From Capnocytophaga stomatis (GTDB lineage Bacteria > Bacteroidota > Bacteroidia > Flavobacteriales > Flavobacteriaceae), in assembly GCF_002302635.1 (NCBI RefSeq), contig NZ_CP022387.1, forward strand, positions 2,604,001 to 2,668,000: 64,000 nt of DNA, read 5' to 3'. The translations under genes and the position numbers were made by a program. Numbering within the stretch: position 1 is the stretch's first letter; every line of letters begins with the position of its first letter. Positions 27,104-36,900 of the stretch are shown piece after piece. The notes beneath the pieces are model-generated. The model was not told the origin of the DNA. It saw only the letters and a program-made list of their open reading frames with translations, and did no database searches.

Positions 27104-27372
27104 ATTTTTTTATATTTTAAGGATATTTATTAATATTTACAAGGTTTTATATAATCTTTTTAGTAGAGAAATAAGACAAAGATTTTCAAATCTTCTGAAA
27201 ATATTATCAAAACAAAAGTTTTTATAAATCAATGTTTTGTCTATAAAAGAACATTATCTGATAAAGATAATTTTTCACAAAATCACCTATATTTTTTAAT
27301 TTATTCCCGAGCAAATATACAATAAAAATCCAAATTGTTGATATTGAAAACAAAATCTATTAAAAGACATTT

Positions 27373-29388
27373 TTAATATTTCTCCTCTTTCCTCACTAAA
27401 TGAGCCAAATCAGGGTCGTTTTCGATGCGTTCAAGTTCGTTTTTGATGAGCTCTACAATATCTAACTTCACTTGCTTGTAATTGGCTTGTATTTGTTCTT
27501 GCATTTTATCCATTCCATCTTCGTCTACAAAGGATAGAATCTGTGGAATTTTCTGATAATTTTTCATCTCGGCACTTACTTTTTGATTATCCACTACAAT
27601 TTGAGCGTGGAAAATCTTTTGGTCGATACGCTCATCAAAATTGTCGGATACAGCTCCTACGAACATTCCCTGCGTAAGATTGGAAATTTTACTGGCAGGA
27701 ATTAAGCTGTCCAATTGCGTGGAGATGGAGGTAGAAACATCATTGCGATTGATGGTTTTGGATTGGCGTTGTTGTAATACTTTTCCGAAGCGTTCAGATA
27801 GCGTTTTGGCAGTTTCTCCTACGACTTGTCCGCTAAAAATATTCCCTACGGTATTTTGAATTACTTTACTTTCTTTATCCCCGTAATCACGAGTAAGCTG
27901 TGAAAAATCCTGAAATCCCAAACACACGGCTACTTTATTGCTTCGTGCGGTGGCGATAAGATTGTCCAAACCACGGAAATAAATGGTGGGAAGCTCATCG
28001 ATAATCACGGAAGATTTGAGTTGTCCTTTTTTGTTGATGAGTTTTACGATTCGGGAGTTGTAGAGACCCAGAGCTGCCGAATAGATATTTTGCCTATCGG
28101 GATTATTACCTACACAAAGGATCTTGGGTTCTTTGGGATTGTTAATATCCAATGAAAAATCATCGCCTGTCATTACCCAATAGAGCTGTGGTGAAATCAT
28201 TCTCGATAGTGGAATTTTAGCCGAAGCGATTTGACCTTGTAGTTGGTCTTGAGCTCCGCCTTGCCACGCATCCATAAAGGGCGAAAGGTAGTTTTCCAAT
28301 TCGGGGTAGGAAGTCAAAATAGTAAAAACATCGGCATAAGGTTTGTTTAGTAGTTCGATGGCGTGCGGAAAAGTACAATATTTTCCGTTTTCATATATTT
28401 TTAAAAACCAAATAATAGCCGCTAAAAGGATAATGGGCGATTCTACAAAAAAATCACCTTGCTTTTGTATCCACGAGCGGTTGAGATTCAGCATTATGGT
28501 ATAGGCACTTTCATACGCATCAGAAATATCCGTCATAAAATCGGGATTGATGGGATTACATCGATGGCTTTTTCGAGGATCGTCAAAGTTTATTACATAA
28601 AATTTGGGAGGTACTTTGTATTTGTCCAAATGTTTTAACAAGTGGTTATAGGCGATGGTAGAAAGGTCATCAAATTTGAAGTCATAGATATACATAGAGA
28701 ATCCTTTTTCGATTTGTTGTTTGATGTAGTTATTGACAATGGCATAGGATTTTCCTGACCCTGGCGTTCCCAACACGATGGTTGCCCGAAAGGGATTGAC
28801 TACATTTATCCAACCTTTGTTCCATTTTTTCTGATAATAGAAAAGTGTAGGCAGGTTGATAGAGTATTCATTTTGCATTAACCGTGTTTCCTGCATAAAA
28901 GATTCGTTTTCGTTGTTGAAGACATCGTCCATCAGGTTGTTTTTTAATAAACGACTCATCCACGAACCTGCCATCAGTAGTGAAATATACCCAATGGCAG
29001 TGGTAAAAATATAGAAAAACGCCACAAGAGAAGCGGGAGCTTTTAGGTATAAAATCCAAAAGTTTCCAAAGAAAAATAAAACTCCTACTATCAATGCCAT
29101 ATGAATTTTCCGCCAAGTGATTTTTTCGTTTTTAACACCTGTGGTTCCCAAACAACTCAAAGCCAATAGCACAAGGGCAAAACATTTGGTATATAGTGGA
29201 TGTGAAAAAAGTCCTGCCGTTCGCTCAAAGTTAGCAAGTATTTTATCCACTACATTTAAAATCCATTTTTCGGCTTGAAAAAAGCCGTAACAATACCAAT
29301 ACAAGTGCATTAGCACCACTAAAATACTTACCGCTCTCATAAATGCCATAATCTTGGCAAGAGCTCTTAAATCATCATCGTTTTGCAT
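27373..29388 (-). CDS. mobC: Conjugative coupling protein MobC (TraG/VirD4 type, YWFCY domain)
   Basis: A 671-residue type IV coupling ATPase that brings the relaxase-bound DNA to the transfer channel. The N-terminus has the Bacteroidota YWFCY signature (here LYWYCYGFF, residues 29-37) and four membrane segments to about residue 142. Walker A GTPGSGKS sits at 207-214, and a Walker B-type strand ends in VIIDELPT. ARSNKVAVCLGFQDFSQL is typical of TraG/TraD proteins. It is the last gene of the mobA-mobB-mobC run and directly abuts the T6SS island. Confidence 0.92.
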   Translation of the reverse strand: MQNDDDLRALAKIMAFMRAVSILVVLMHLYWYCYGFFQAEKWILNVVDKILANFERTAGLFSHPLYTKCFALVLLALSCLGTTGVKNEKITWRKIHMALIVGVLFFFGNFWILYLKAPASLVAFFYIFTTAIGYISLLMAGSWMSRLLKNNLMDDVFNNENESFMQETRLMQNEYSINLPTLFYYQKKWNKGWINVVNPFRATIVLGTPGSGKSYAIVNNYIKQQIEKGFSMYIYDFKFDDLSTIAYNHLLKHLDKYKVPPKFYVINFDDPRKSHRCNPINPDFMTDISDAYESAYTIMLNLNRSWIQKQGDFFVESPIILLAAIIWFLKIYENGKYCTFPHAIELLNKPYADVFTILTSYPELENYLSPFMDAWQGGAQDQLQGQIASAKIPLSRMISPQLYWVMTGDDFSLDINNPKEPKILCVGNNPDRQNIYSAALGLYNSRIVKLINKKGQLKSSVIIDELPTIYFRGLDNLIATARSNKVAVCLGFQDFSQLTRDYGDKESKVIQNTVGNIFSGQVVGETAKTLSERFGKVLQQRQSKTINRNDVSTSISTQLDSLIPASKISNLTQGMFVGAVSDNFDERIDQKIFHAQIVVDNQKVSAEMKNYQKIPQILSFVDEDGMDKMQEQIQANYKQVKLDIVELIKNELERIENDPDLAHLVRKEEKY

Positions 29389-29398
29389 ACTTTTTAGT

Positions 29399-29465
29399 TT
29401 AGATTAAAAGATTAAAACATTCAAATATTCAAGAATTAAAAGATTAAAAAATTGAAACATTAAAA
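29399..29465. repeat. Short imperfect repeats between mobB and mobC
   Basis: AGATTAAAAGATTAAAACATT recurs with small changes (ATTAAAAGATTAAAAAATTGAAACATT) within a 97-bp gap. Such AGATTAAA slips are common in AT-rich Bacteroidota spacers. No function is assigned. Confidence 0.6.
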
Positions 29466-29485
29466 AAATAGAAAAAGGGAAAGGA

Positions 29486-30853
29486 TTAAGAGGTGATTCT
29501 TTTAGATTTCTTTTTGCGTTTTCGCTGCATTTGTCGGATAAAACTTTCTTCCTCGTAATTAACGGCTTGTGTATCCAATGAAAATAAATTCAAAAAACTA
29601 TGTAACGCCGAATCTGTTCCAAAATCTTTTTGGTAGGCTTCATTACATTGAAAATCAATAGAAAAATGGTTATTACTTTCTTCTCTAATAGATTGATTAC
29701 TTGGTTTTTGTTCCTTGCTACTTATTCCTTGATTCTTGACACTTTGATTCTTGATTTCTTGTTTTTTGTTACTTTCCACTTGTTTTTCCCATAAGTCAAA
29801 ACTATTGGCAGAAAATATTTTTCCAAGCCGAGAGCCGTTATATACGCATTGTGAATTATGGTCTATGAAAGTGATACCATACAATCGCCCTTCGGCATTT
29901 TTTCGTATGACGACATCTATATTTTTCGTGTTTAACATTTTTACAAAATCCTCCGTACTTTGAGCGGAATGTTGGGCATTTAAAATTTCACCTTTTAGAA
30001 AATCCGTGTCCTGTGTTTTATGAAAGTTCAAATGTTTTTGAATTTGTTTTTCTAAAAAAGGAAGTCCTAAGGATTTTCCCATTTTGGAGGCTTTAAAAGG
30101 CTGACTTGCCTTGTTGCCGTTTTCGTCCAAAGCAAAATAAACCAATCCTTTTTTGAGTGTACCCTGCAATTCGCCTTCTACTTTTTGGATGCCTACATTA
30201 AATCTGCTAAGTAAAGCCGTGTATTCTCTAAAAGACTGAAACTGATAGTTTTTTATGACCTGCCTAACTGCCAAAGCAATCTGTTTTTTTACTTCGTTTT
30301 GAGTGTAGTCCACTTTGAGCGTTGCAAGATGATTTTCCTTGTGTGTAAGCTCAAAATCATTTTCTAATTCCACTCCTTTTTCATTAACAATAGCAGGGGT
30401 GAGTCCAAATTCATTTTCAATATTTCTACACACTTTCATTGAGCGGATTTTCTCAAACGAATCCTTGATTTTTTTGCCGTTTTCATCAATGCCAAGCGAT
30501 ACGATATGAATATGTTCTCGTTCAATATCCGAATGTTTATACACCACAAAGGGTTGCTTACCCCATCCCATTTCGTGCATATATTGCTGTGCTACTTTTA
30601 CAAAAACTTCATCAGACACGGCATCTTTTGGATTGGGATTGAGGGATATGTGCAGAATTGGCTTTTCGGTCTTTTGATTGGCAAACAAATACGGAGCAAA
30701 AGAACGGGTAATTTCCGATGTCCCTATGTTTCCATTGACAGGCTGAATGATGTTTTGAGTGTGTAAAATCGTAGCTTCTTGCTTGTCTAATTTGTTATGA
30801 TTGTACAGAAGCACTCCCAAAAGATTGCCTCCTCGATGTATTTTAGCGACCAT
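29486..30853 (-). CDS. mobB: Relaxase MobB
   Basis: A 455-residue relaxase that nicks oriT and leads the strand into the recipient. The N-terminal relaxase domain (residues 1-~200) carries ILHISLNP (His68) and the metal-binding triad motif YKHSDIEREHIHIVS (His107, His114, His116), the hallmark of the MobP/Relaxase family PF03432. The C-terminus is low-complexity, rich in Lys, Gln, Asn and Ser, and ends in a basic tail (MQRKRKKKSKRI). Its start overlaps the mobA end by 11 bp, so the two are co-translated. Confidence 0.92.
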   Translation of the reverse strand: MVAKIHRGGNLLGVLLYNHNKLDKQEATILHTQNIIQPVNGNIGTSEITRSFAPYLFANQKTEKPILHISLNPNPKDAVSDEVFVKVAQQYMHEMGWGKQPFVVYKHSDIEREHIHIVSLGIDENGKKIKDSFEKIRSMKVCRNIENEFGLTPAIVNEKGVELENDFELTHKENHLATLKVDYTQNEVKKQIALAVRQVIKNYQFQSFREYTALLSRFNVGIQKVEGELQGTLKKGLVYFALDENGNKASQPFKASKMGKSLGLPFLEKQIQKHLNFHKTQDTDFLKGEILNAQHSAQSTEDFVKMLNTKNIDVVIRKNAEGRLYGITFIDHNSQCVYNGSRLGKIFSANSFDLWEKQVESNKKQEIKNQSVKNQGISSKEQKPSNQSIREESNNHFSIDFQCNEAYQKDFGTDSALHSFLNLFSLDTQAVNYEEESFIRQMQRKRKKKSKRITS

Positions 30854-31292
30854 TTTTCGTGTTTTTTTCAGTGATATGTTGTTCTAATTGTTGTGAAATA
30901 GCCATAATTTCTTTACAGATAGCCACCATTTGAGCGGTTTGTTGTTCGAGTTTAAACAGATAGGCAGCGGCTTTCTTTTCGGAAAAATTGCGATACAAAA
31001 TCTTTACTATCTGATTGTAATTCACTCCCACCGCCCGAAATTGTCCATAGAGTTCGGTGAGTTTGATATAAAAATCCATTACTGATTTATCGATTTTTAC
31101 ACTTTTGATTTCTTTGGAAAATAATACCGAAGTGATAAAATGAGCTTTGATTTTCATTCCTGATTGTTCGAAAAGAGATAAAAATCGAGTATGTTCTACC
31201 TGATTGAAACTGATAGTATACCGGTAAATAGCCTTATCTATTTTAGGAACTATTCCTAATTTTCGTTTTTGAGGTTGTAATTTATTGTCCAT
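30843..31292 (-). CDS. mobA: Mobilisation accessory protein MobA
   Basis: A 149-residue DNA-binding partner of the relaxase, of the Bacteroidota MobA/MobC-like type. The start is placed at ATG (MDNKLQPQKRKLG, base 31292). It has a basic N-terminus, a strand-helix segment (RYTISFNQVEHTRFLSLFEQSG), the family segment LYGQFRAVGVNYNQIVKIL, and a helical end. It is encoded between the oriT-like hairpin and mobB, the usual order in CTnDOT-like elements. Confidence 0.85.
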   Translation of the reverse strand: MDNKLQPQKRKLGIVPKIDKAIYRYTISFNQVEHTRFLSLFEQSGMKIKAHFITSVLFSKEIKSVKIDKSVMDFYIKLTELYGQFRAVGVNYNQIVKILYRNFSEKKAAAYLFKLEQQTAQMVAICKEIMAISQQLEQHITEKNTKNGR

Positions 31293-31360
31293 ATACAATT
31301 TTATTAGTAAGTAAAAACCACGACTTTGGAGAGGTTTTCGGCTCCCTGCAAGGGCAAGTG

Positions 31361-31398
31361 GTTTTGAGATGCGGAAAATATTTTGAGCATCTCAAAAC
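31361..31398. other. Strong inverted repeat, candidate oriT region
   Basis: A perfect 12-bp inverted repeat, GTTTTGAGATGC (31361-31372) and GCATCTCAAAAC (31387-31398), with a 14-nt loop. Imperfect pairing extends outward (AAGTG / CAACTT). It lies just upstream of mobA, where oriT sits in related elements. No nick site can be assigned. A 61-codon minus-strand frame covering it (31304-31489) is not counted as a gene. Confidence 0.5.
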
Positions 31399-31594
31399 AC
31401 AACTTGCTCTGTTCGGGTGAACAGAAAATGCTCCCATCGGTCGCATTAAAGTCAGTTTTAAAAAAGAAAGAAAAACCTTCCAAACTCATTGTCTTTTATT
31501 TTTGTGCAAAACAACCGAATTTCAATCATTTAGCAGGTATATCATTCCTTGCCATTGAATGCCTTATAATGCCAAAGACTTCCTTATGTAAATA

Positions 31595-31970
31595 CGTGTG
31601 TAATTGTGTATGTTTCTTTGTACGCAAATACATATGTATGTAGCTACGTAGCTACGTCCCAACGTACTTACATATGTACATACGTACGTAAACAAATACG
31701 ATAATACCTATGTGATTATCTGCAAACGTAAATACTTACACACTTACCTGTTTGTTTATATGTGTATATGTGTAAATATTTGGATAAGTACGTATCTACT
31801 TACAGAAATACACATATAGATACATACATATACACATATATACTCAATTACTTGATTTTGCATATAAGTACGTAAGTAAACACGTAAATAAGTACACATA
31901 CAGATACGCACTTATGCAAATCTCTAAGTACATAAAATTGTAAAAACATATAAACATAAACACATAAACA
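31595..31970. repeat. TAC/GTA-rich quasi-repeat before traA
   Basis: About 375 bp built almost entirely from alternating purine-pyrimidine words such as TACGTA, ACATATGT, GTACATAC and TAAGTA, with many small palindromes (AGCTACGTAGCTACGT, TACATACGTACGTA). It differs in texture from every other part of the window and ends at the traA ATG. It could be a centromere-like site for the ParA-type TraA or a regulatory region. Confidence 0.75.
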
Positions 31971-31971
31971 T

Positions 31972-32736
31972 ATGAAGACCAAGAACACTAAATTTGTTAG
32001 CTTTTCCACTCAAAAAGGAGGGGTAGGAAAAACCACTTTTACCATACTTGTAGCGAGTTTATTACACTATCGAATGGGATACAATGTAGTCGTTTTGGAT
32101 TGCGATTATCCGCAGTATAGCCTGAGTCGTATGCGAGAGCAAGACCTCAAAACGGTAATGCAAAACGAACACTTTAAACATATCGCCCACAAGCAATTCA
32201 GTCAAATCAACAAAAAAGCCTATCCGATTATTACCTGTAAACCCAATGAGGCCGTTGAAAAGGCACAATCTTTTCTTGCTGAAAATCCTTTTCAGATAGA
32301 TGTGGTATTGTTTGATATGCCCGGTACGGTAAATACGGCAGGGGTGCTGACAGTGCTTTCACAGATGCACCATATTTTTTCACCCATCACTGCCGACAGG
32401 GTGGTCATTGAAAGTACACTGAGCTTTACCGAAGTCCTTTCCAACATTATCGCTAAAAATACCCAAAGTGCCATTGAAAGTGTACATCTGTTTTGGAATC
32501 AGGTCGATGGTAGGGAAAAATCGCCTTTGTATAAAATTTACGAAAAGGTAATTGCCGATTTGAACTTACCTCTGATGAATGCCTATATCTCTGATAGTAA
32601 GCGTTTTCGTAAAGACGGGACAGACAATCAAAAATGGGCGTTTCGTTCTACTTTATTACCTGCCGATGAACGATTGATGAAAGGTTGTCATTTAGACGAT
32701 TTTATAACGGAATTCATTCAAATCGTTTCTCTATAA
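31972..32736 (+). CDS. traA: ParA-family ATPase TraA of the conjugative element
   Basis: A 254-residue ParA/MinD-type ATPase. It has a deviant Walker A motif, STQKGGVGKTTF, at residues 12-23, LDCDYPQ (~45) and DVVLFDMPGT (~110). In CTnDOT-like elements this gene opens the tra operon and is followed by a DUF3408 gene, exactly as here. A role in partition or in positioning the element is inferred from the family. The upstream TAC/GTA-rich tract may be its DNA target. Confidence 0.9.
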   Translation: MKTKNTKFVSFSTQKGGVGKTTFTILVASLLHYRMGYNVVVLDCDYPQYSLSRMREQDLKTVMQNEHFKHIAHKQFSQINKKAYPIITCKPNEAVEKAQSFLAENPFQIDVVLFDMPGTVNTAGVLTVLSQMHHIFSPITADRVVIESTLSFTEVLSNIIAKNTQSAIESVHLFWNQVDGREKSPLYKIYEKVIADLNLPLMNAYISDSKRFRKDGTDNQKWAFRSTLLPADERLMKGCHLDDFITEFIQIVSL

Positions 32737-32769
32737 ATCAATAATTTACAATAAAATACACTATTTATT

Positions 32770-33168
32770 ATGAAAGAAAAGAACCCCCTTATCAATGAAA
32801 ACGAGCTGATGGAACTGATGGCAGGGACTTCTTCGGATGTTGATGCTTTTTCAAAAAACAAAGAGAAAAATCCTCAAACGACAAACAAAAAACCTGCTTC
32901 CAAAAAAGAATCGCCTCGAAGGGTAAAATCCGATAATCTTTCGTATGAAACCCTATTTTTTAAGCAGGGGGATACATCGGCAAGGGACGGGAAGTCTGTG
33001 TATATTCGCTCGGAATATCATCAACGTATTGCGAGAATTGTTCAAGTTATTGGCGAGGATAAAATCAGTATTTACACTTATTTGGACAATGTTTTAAAAG
33101 CTCATTTTGAGCAATATAAACAAGAAATCACCGAAAGTTTTCAAGAAAAATACAAACCTATTTTTTAG
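32770..33168 (+). CDS. traB: DUF3408 protein TraB of the conjugative element
   Basis: A 132-residue protein with a disordered, Lys/Asn-rich N-terminal half and a compact C-terminal half (SVYIRSEYHQRIARIVQVIGEDKISIYTYLDNVLKAHFEQY) resembling a ribbon-helix-helix fold, as in DUF3408 proteins. It is likely a small DNA-binding partner of the ParA-like TraA encoded 33 bp upstream. The order traA-traB is the standard start of CTnDOT-type transfer operons. Confidence 0.85.
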   Translation: MKEKNPLINENELMELMAGTSSDVDAFSKNKEKNPQTTNKKPASKKESPRRVKSDNLSYETLFFKQGDTSARDGKSVYIRSEYHQRIARIVQVIGEDKISIYTYLDNVLKAHFEQYKQEITESFQEKYKPIF

Positions 33169-33170
33169 TT

Positions 33171-33725
33171 ATGGAAAAACTCATCATCATACTGTTGCTA
33201 CTGATTATTTTTCTGTTATTATCGGAAAAATTTTCATTGAAAATCGAACGGAAAAAATATTCTAAACCCTTGCCCGAATCCCAAAAAACTCCTGAAAAGC
33301 CCAAGCAAAACACCTCTATAATGGGGAAAAGTAAATTTGTACCTCCAAAGCAGGAAAATCCATTAACAGAGGCTGAAAAACGGGCAATTTTAGCAGAGTT
33401 TGAGCAGAAAAATGAAAATTACTTACCTGATTTTGAAGATGAAGAAGAGGATTTACGAGCGATGCGAACTCCCGAGCAAGACAATGATTTTGCCACGGGC
33501 TTGTCTTTTGAGGATTTGGAAAAAGTAACTGATTTTCTAAGCCAAAATGCATCTTCTACCACTGAAAACAAAGAATTAGCCCAAAAAGTGGTTGGTACCA
33601 ATCTATTGGAAGAAATTGAAAAAGCCCTACCTGAGGCTTCGCTAAAAGTAGCCCGACTTTTAGACGAAATTTTATCACAAACTCCCCAAAAAGAAAGTGA
33701 TTTTGATATTGAGGAGTTTGTGTAG
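33171..33725 (+). CDS. traD: Conjugal transfer protein TraD-like
   Basis: A 184-residue protein with an N-terminal membrane segment (LIIILLLLIIFLLLSEKF), a Pro/Lys-rich linker and an acidic helical C-terminal half (FEDEEEDLRAM, FDIEEFV). Such proteins stand two or three genes after traA in Bacteroidota conjugative elements and are named TraD there. Its function is not known. It follows traB by 2 bp. The normal next gene, traE, is found 12.6 kb away at 46321, behind the defence cargo. Confidence 0.65.
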   Translation: MEKLIIILLLLIIFLLLSEKFSLKIERKKYSKPLPESQKTPEKPKQNTSIMGKSKFVPPKQENPLTEAEKRAILAEFEQKNENYLPDFEDEEEDLRAMRTPEQDNDFATGLSFEDLEKVTDFLSQNASSTTENKELAQKVVGTNLLEEIEKALPEASLKVARLLDEILSQTPQKESDFDIEEFV

Positions 33726-33886
33726 AGGGATTGTTATTTAAGAGAAATGGAAAAAGCTTTTTCTATATGTTGTTAAATCCTATCCGACTACTTGTGGTAG
33801 TATCAACTTCTATATCAAAGATAACTATCCATCCAAGCATTGTTTTCTCTAATAGAATAAGCGGTTGTAATATTTACCTCATAAAA

Positions 33887-33917
33887 TTAGTTATAAAAAA
33901 AAATCTTTGTAACTTTG
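33887..33917 (+). promoter_or_regulatory. Promoter of the restriction-modification genes
   Basis: TTAG at 33887-33890, a 19-bp spacer, and a perfect -7 element TAACTTTG at 33910-33917. The methyltransferase ATG follows at 33945. Confidence 0.6.
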
Positions 33918-33944
33918 CTCACGATAATTATTGTTATATTTCCA

Positions 33945-36900
33945 ATGAATCAAGTAGCTTTTTTTTCTAATTTAGGTTTTGATTTCAATATCGATTTGAT
34001 ATTGAAAACCATTGATTTTGGAGAAAATAATACTTTATCTCACAAACTGAAAGACTCTGTATTTTATTATAAAAATCCGAATAATACCAATACCTCTTTT
34101 TACCTTGTTACTTCTTCGTTGGAAACAACAGAACTCGAACAGTTTAGAAAATATGTTTGGAATAAAAATGATGCAGATATAATTTTCTACTATCCTAATG
34201 AAGCTGATGAAGTAAGAATGTTATATGCCAAATATTCTCCTAAAGTTTCAAATAACGATAGTGTTCTAGAGGTCTTTTCAACTACCGAAAAAGATTTAGA
34301 TACGATTGAAAAAATTAGACACTGGCAGTTTGATAGTGGGGTATTTTGGTTGAACTATCATTCGTTTATTGACAAAGCCAAATATAAAGGGATTGATAAA
34401 GAATTGGTTGCTACTTTGAAGGGGTTAAAAGACCAATTAAGCAAACTATTAATTCTATCAATTTCTGATGACAATAAGAGAAATGAGGTTATTCAGGCAT
34501 TAATTGATAGAACGCTTTACATTAAGTATTTAGAAGACAATCATATTATTAACTCATATTTTTTTAGTCATTATTTTAATGATGATAAACTTAATTACAA
34601 AAAATTATTAGAAAACAATTCTAATACGGACATCAACAAACTGTATAAAATCATTCACGAAATATTTAACAATGCATTATTTGACCAGCCAACCATAGAT
34701 GATAAATATTTGACGAGTGAGGTACGTACACTGATAGCAAGTTCTTTTAATCACAACGTAAATACAGGTCAATTAAGGTTGTTTGATTTTAGGTTTGATG
34801 TTTTACCTGTTGAATTTATAAGTTACATCTACGAAGTCTTTTTGTCTGAAAAGCAGAAAAAAAACGGCATATACTATACTCCAAAGAAATTAGCACAGTT
34901 AATTGTAGATGATGTAATAAAAGAAGATAAAATAGGTTCGATTTTAGATCCATCAAGTGGTTCAGGAATGTTTCTTATTACAGGTTATCAAAGGCTTTTG
35001 GAAATTGCTCAAAAACAAGGATTAGAACCGGAAGATACTATAGAGAAGATAAAATACAGAACACAACTTTTATCTGAAAATATATTTGGTATTGAAAAAG
35101 AGTTAACAGCCCAGCGGTTTACTTTATTTTCTCTTTCACTTCAGATATTTAATAGAATTGACCCGAGAGAAATAAAAGAATTTATAGCAAATGAACTGAA
35201 AGAAAACAAAAAAATTAATTTATTTTCAGAGTATTCATTTTTTCAGAATATAAAACACGCCAATACACTTAATACATCTGATAAACCTTTTGAAGACAAG
35301 GTGTTTTCTTATATAGTTGGAAATCCGCCATTTTTTGAAATACCTAATACAGAGGAATTTAAAAATGAAATATCATTCCTAAATTCTCATCAGGTTGCTA
35401 TTTCTGATGATACTAAAAAAGTTGCAAAGAATGTTGTAGGTAAGTCCCAAATATCTCAATGCTTTTTTTTGAAAATCAAGGACTGGAGCAACGAAAGTAC
35501 AAGGTTTGGATTTGTTTCAAACAGTTCTAATTTTGATAATGATTATTCAGAAGTTTTTCAATTCTATTTTTATTCCCACTATGGAATTGAAAAGATTTAC
35601 GAGTTGTCAAGGGTAAAAAAGATATTGTTTGAAAAGGCGAGAGAGAGCGTTGTGGCAATCATTTTCACAAATAATCTTGATGAAAATAACATTATTGATT
35701 ATTATCCTGTGGATCTGGGGCTATTTTCAGAAAAACCTTTTGAATTACTTACAATTCAGGAAGATTTAGTTATTAATATATCTCAGAAAGGCCTTATTGA
35801 AAAAGAAATAGGACTAAGAGATTATCTTGTGGGAAATGAATTTGATAGAATTTTTATAAATAAATTTAATAGTTTTTCTAAATTAGAGAACTACCTATCC
35901 ATAAACAATGAAAGTCTTCAAGGCTTAACAAGAAAAAGCAATAAAGAAATTGCTTCTTTTTTGAATTTTAGTATCACTGAATTTAAAAATTCAGATAGAA
36001 AAGAAAAGAAAAAATTACAAAAAGAATTTGAGTTAAAAAATTACTTGAATGAAACTCAAAATGGCGATTATCCAACACCGTATGTTTATGAGTATACGAA
36101 TATCAACCACTTTAAAATAGATAATTATGATGGCTATATAAATTTAAGTTCAATAACCAAAAATAATTTCCAAAGACCAAGAGATGTTAAAATATTTGAG
36201 GGGAACAAAATTTTAATTACAAGAGTTGGAGATAGAATAAAGGCAGTTTATACTCCTAATAATATTGTTTTTTCTGTAAATGTTTTTGGAATTAAAGTAA
36301 AAGAAGAAGGATTAAGCTATTTCATTGTTTCATTATTAAATTCATATTTAATTAATTACATTATAAACATAAGAGATAAAAAACGATTTGGAGATAACTT
36401 ACCAAGAATAGATGGGAGTATTCTAAAAAACATACCAATTCCTAAAGAATTAGATAAGGAGTTATTGATAAAAATATCATATTTAAGTCAAAAATTAACA
36501 GAGGGTAAATATGAATATTCAGAAAAGGAACAAGAGTTGAATGAGTTGATCTATGAAATGTACGAATTATCATATTGGGAAAAGCAAAGAGTAAAAGATT
36601 ATTTTCTTCCGAAATCAAGAATTGGAAGAAAGAAAAAGGCTTTAGATAATTATAAGAATACGCTGAAAGAAATAGTAGAGTTTTATTTTGAAAGCCCTAT
36701 AACCATAGAAGAAACATCGACAGATTTTCATTTAATTGTTGTAAAAATATCGTTTGGAAATAGCTCCATTAGTCCTCAAGTTGCTAAAACGAAGAAGTAT
36801 TTGCTTAACGAAATATTTGAGCAAAATCCTAATGCCAATTTTTTAGCAAGTCAGGAGAAGATTTTTGGAAAAGACTGTGTGTATATCATTAAAGAAGATA

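Noticed and set aside
31304-31489. 61-codon minus-strand frame upstream of mobA
   Set aside because: It covers the oriT-like hairpin and has no recognised features; its openness can be explained by chance.
33731-33970. 79-codon plus-strand frame between traD and the methyltransferase
   Set aside because: It overlaps the promoter and start of the methyltransferase and its product is low-complexity; probably chance.
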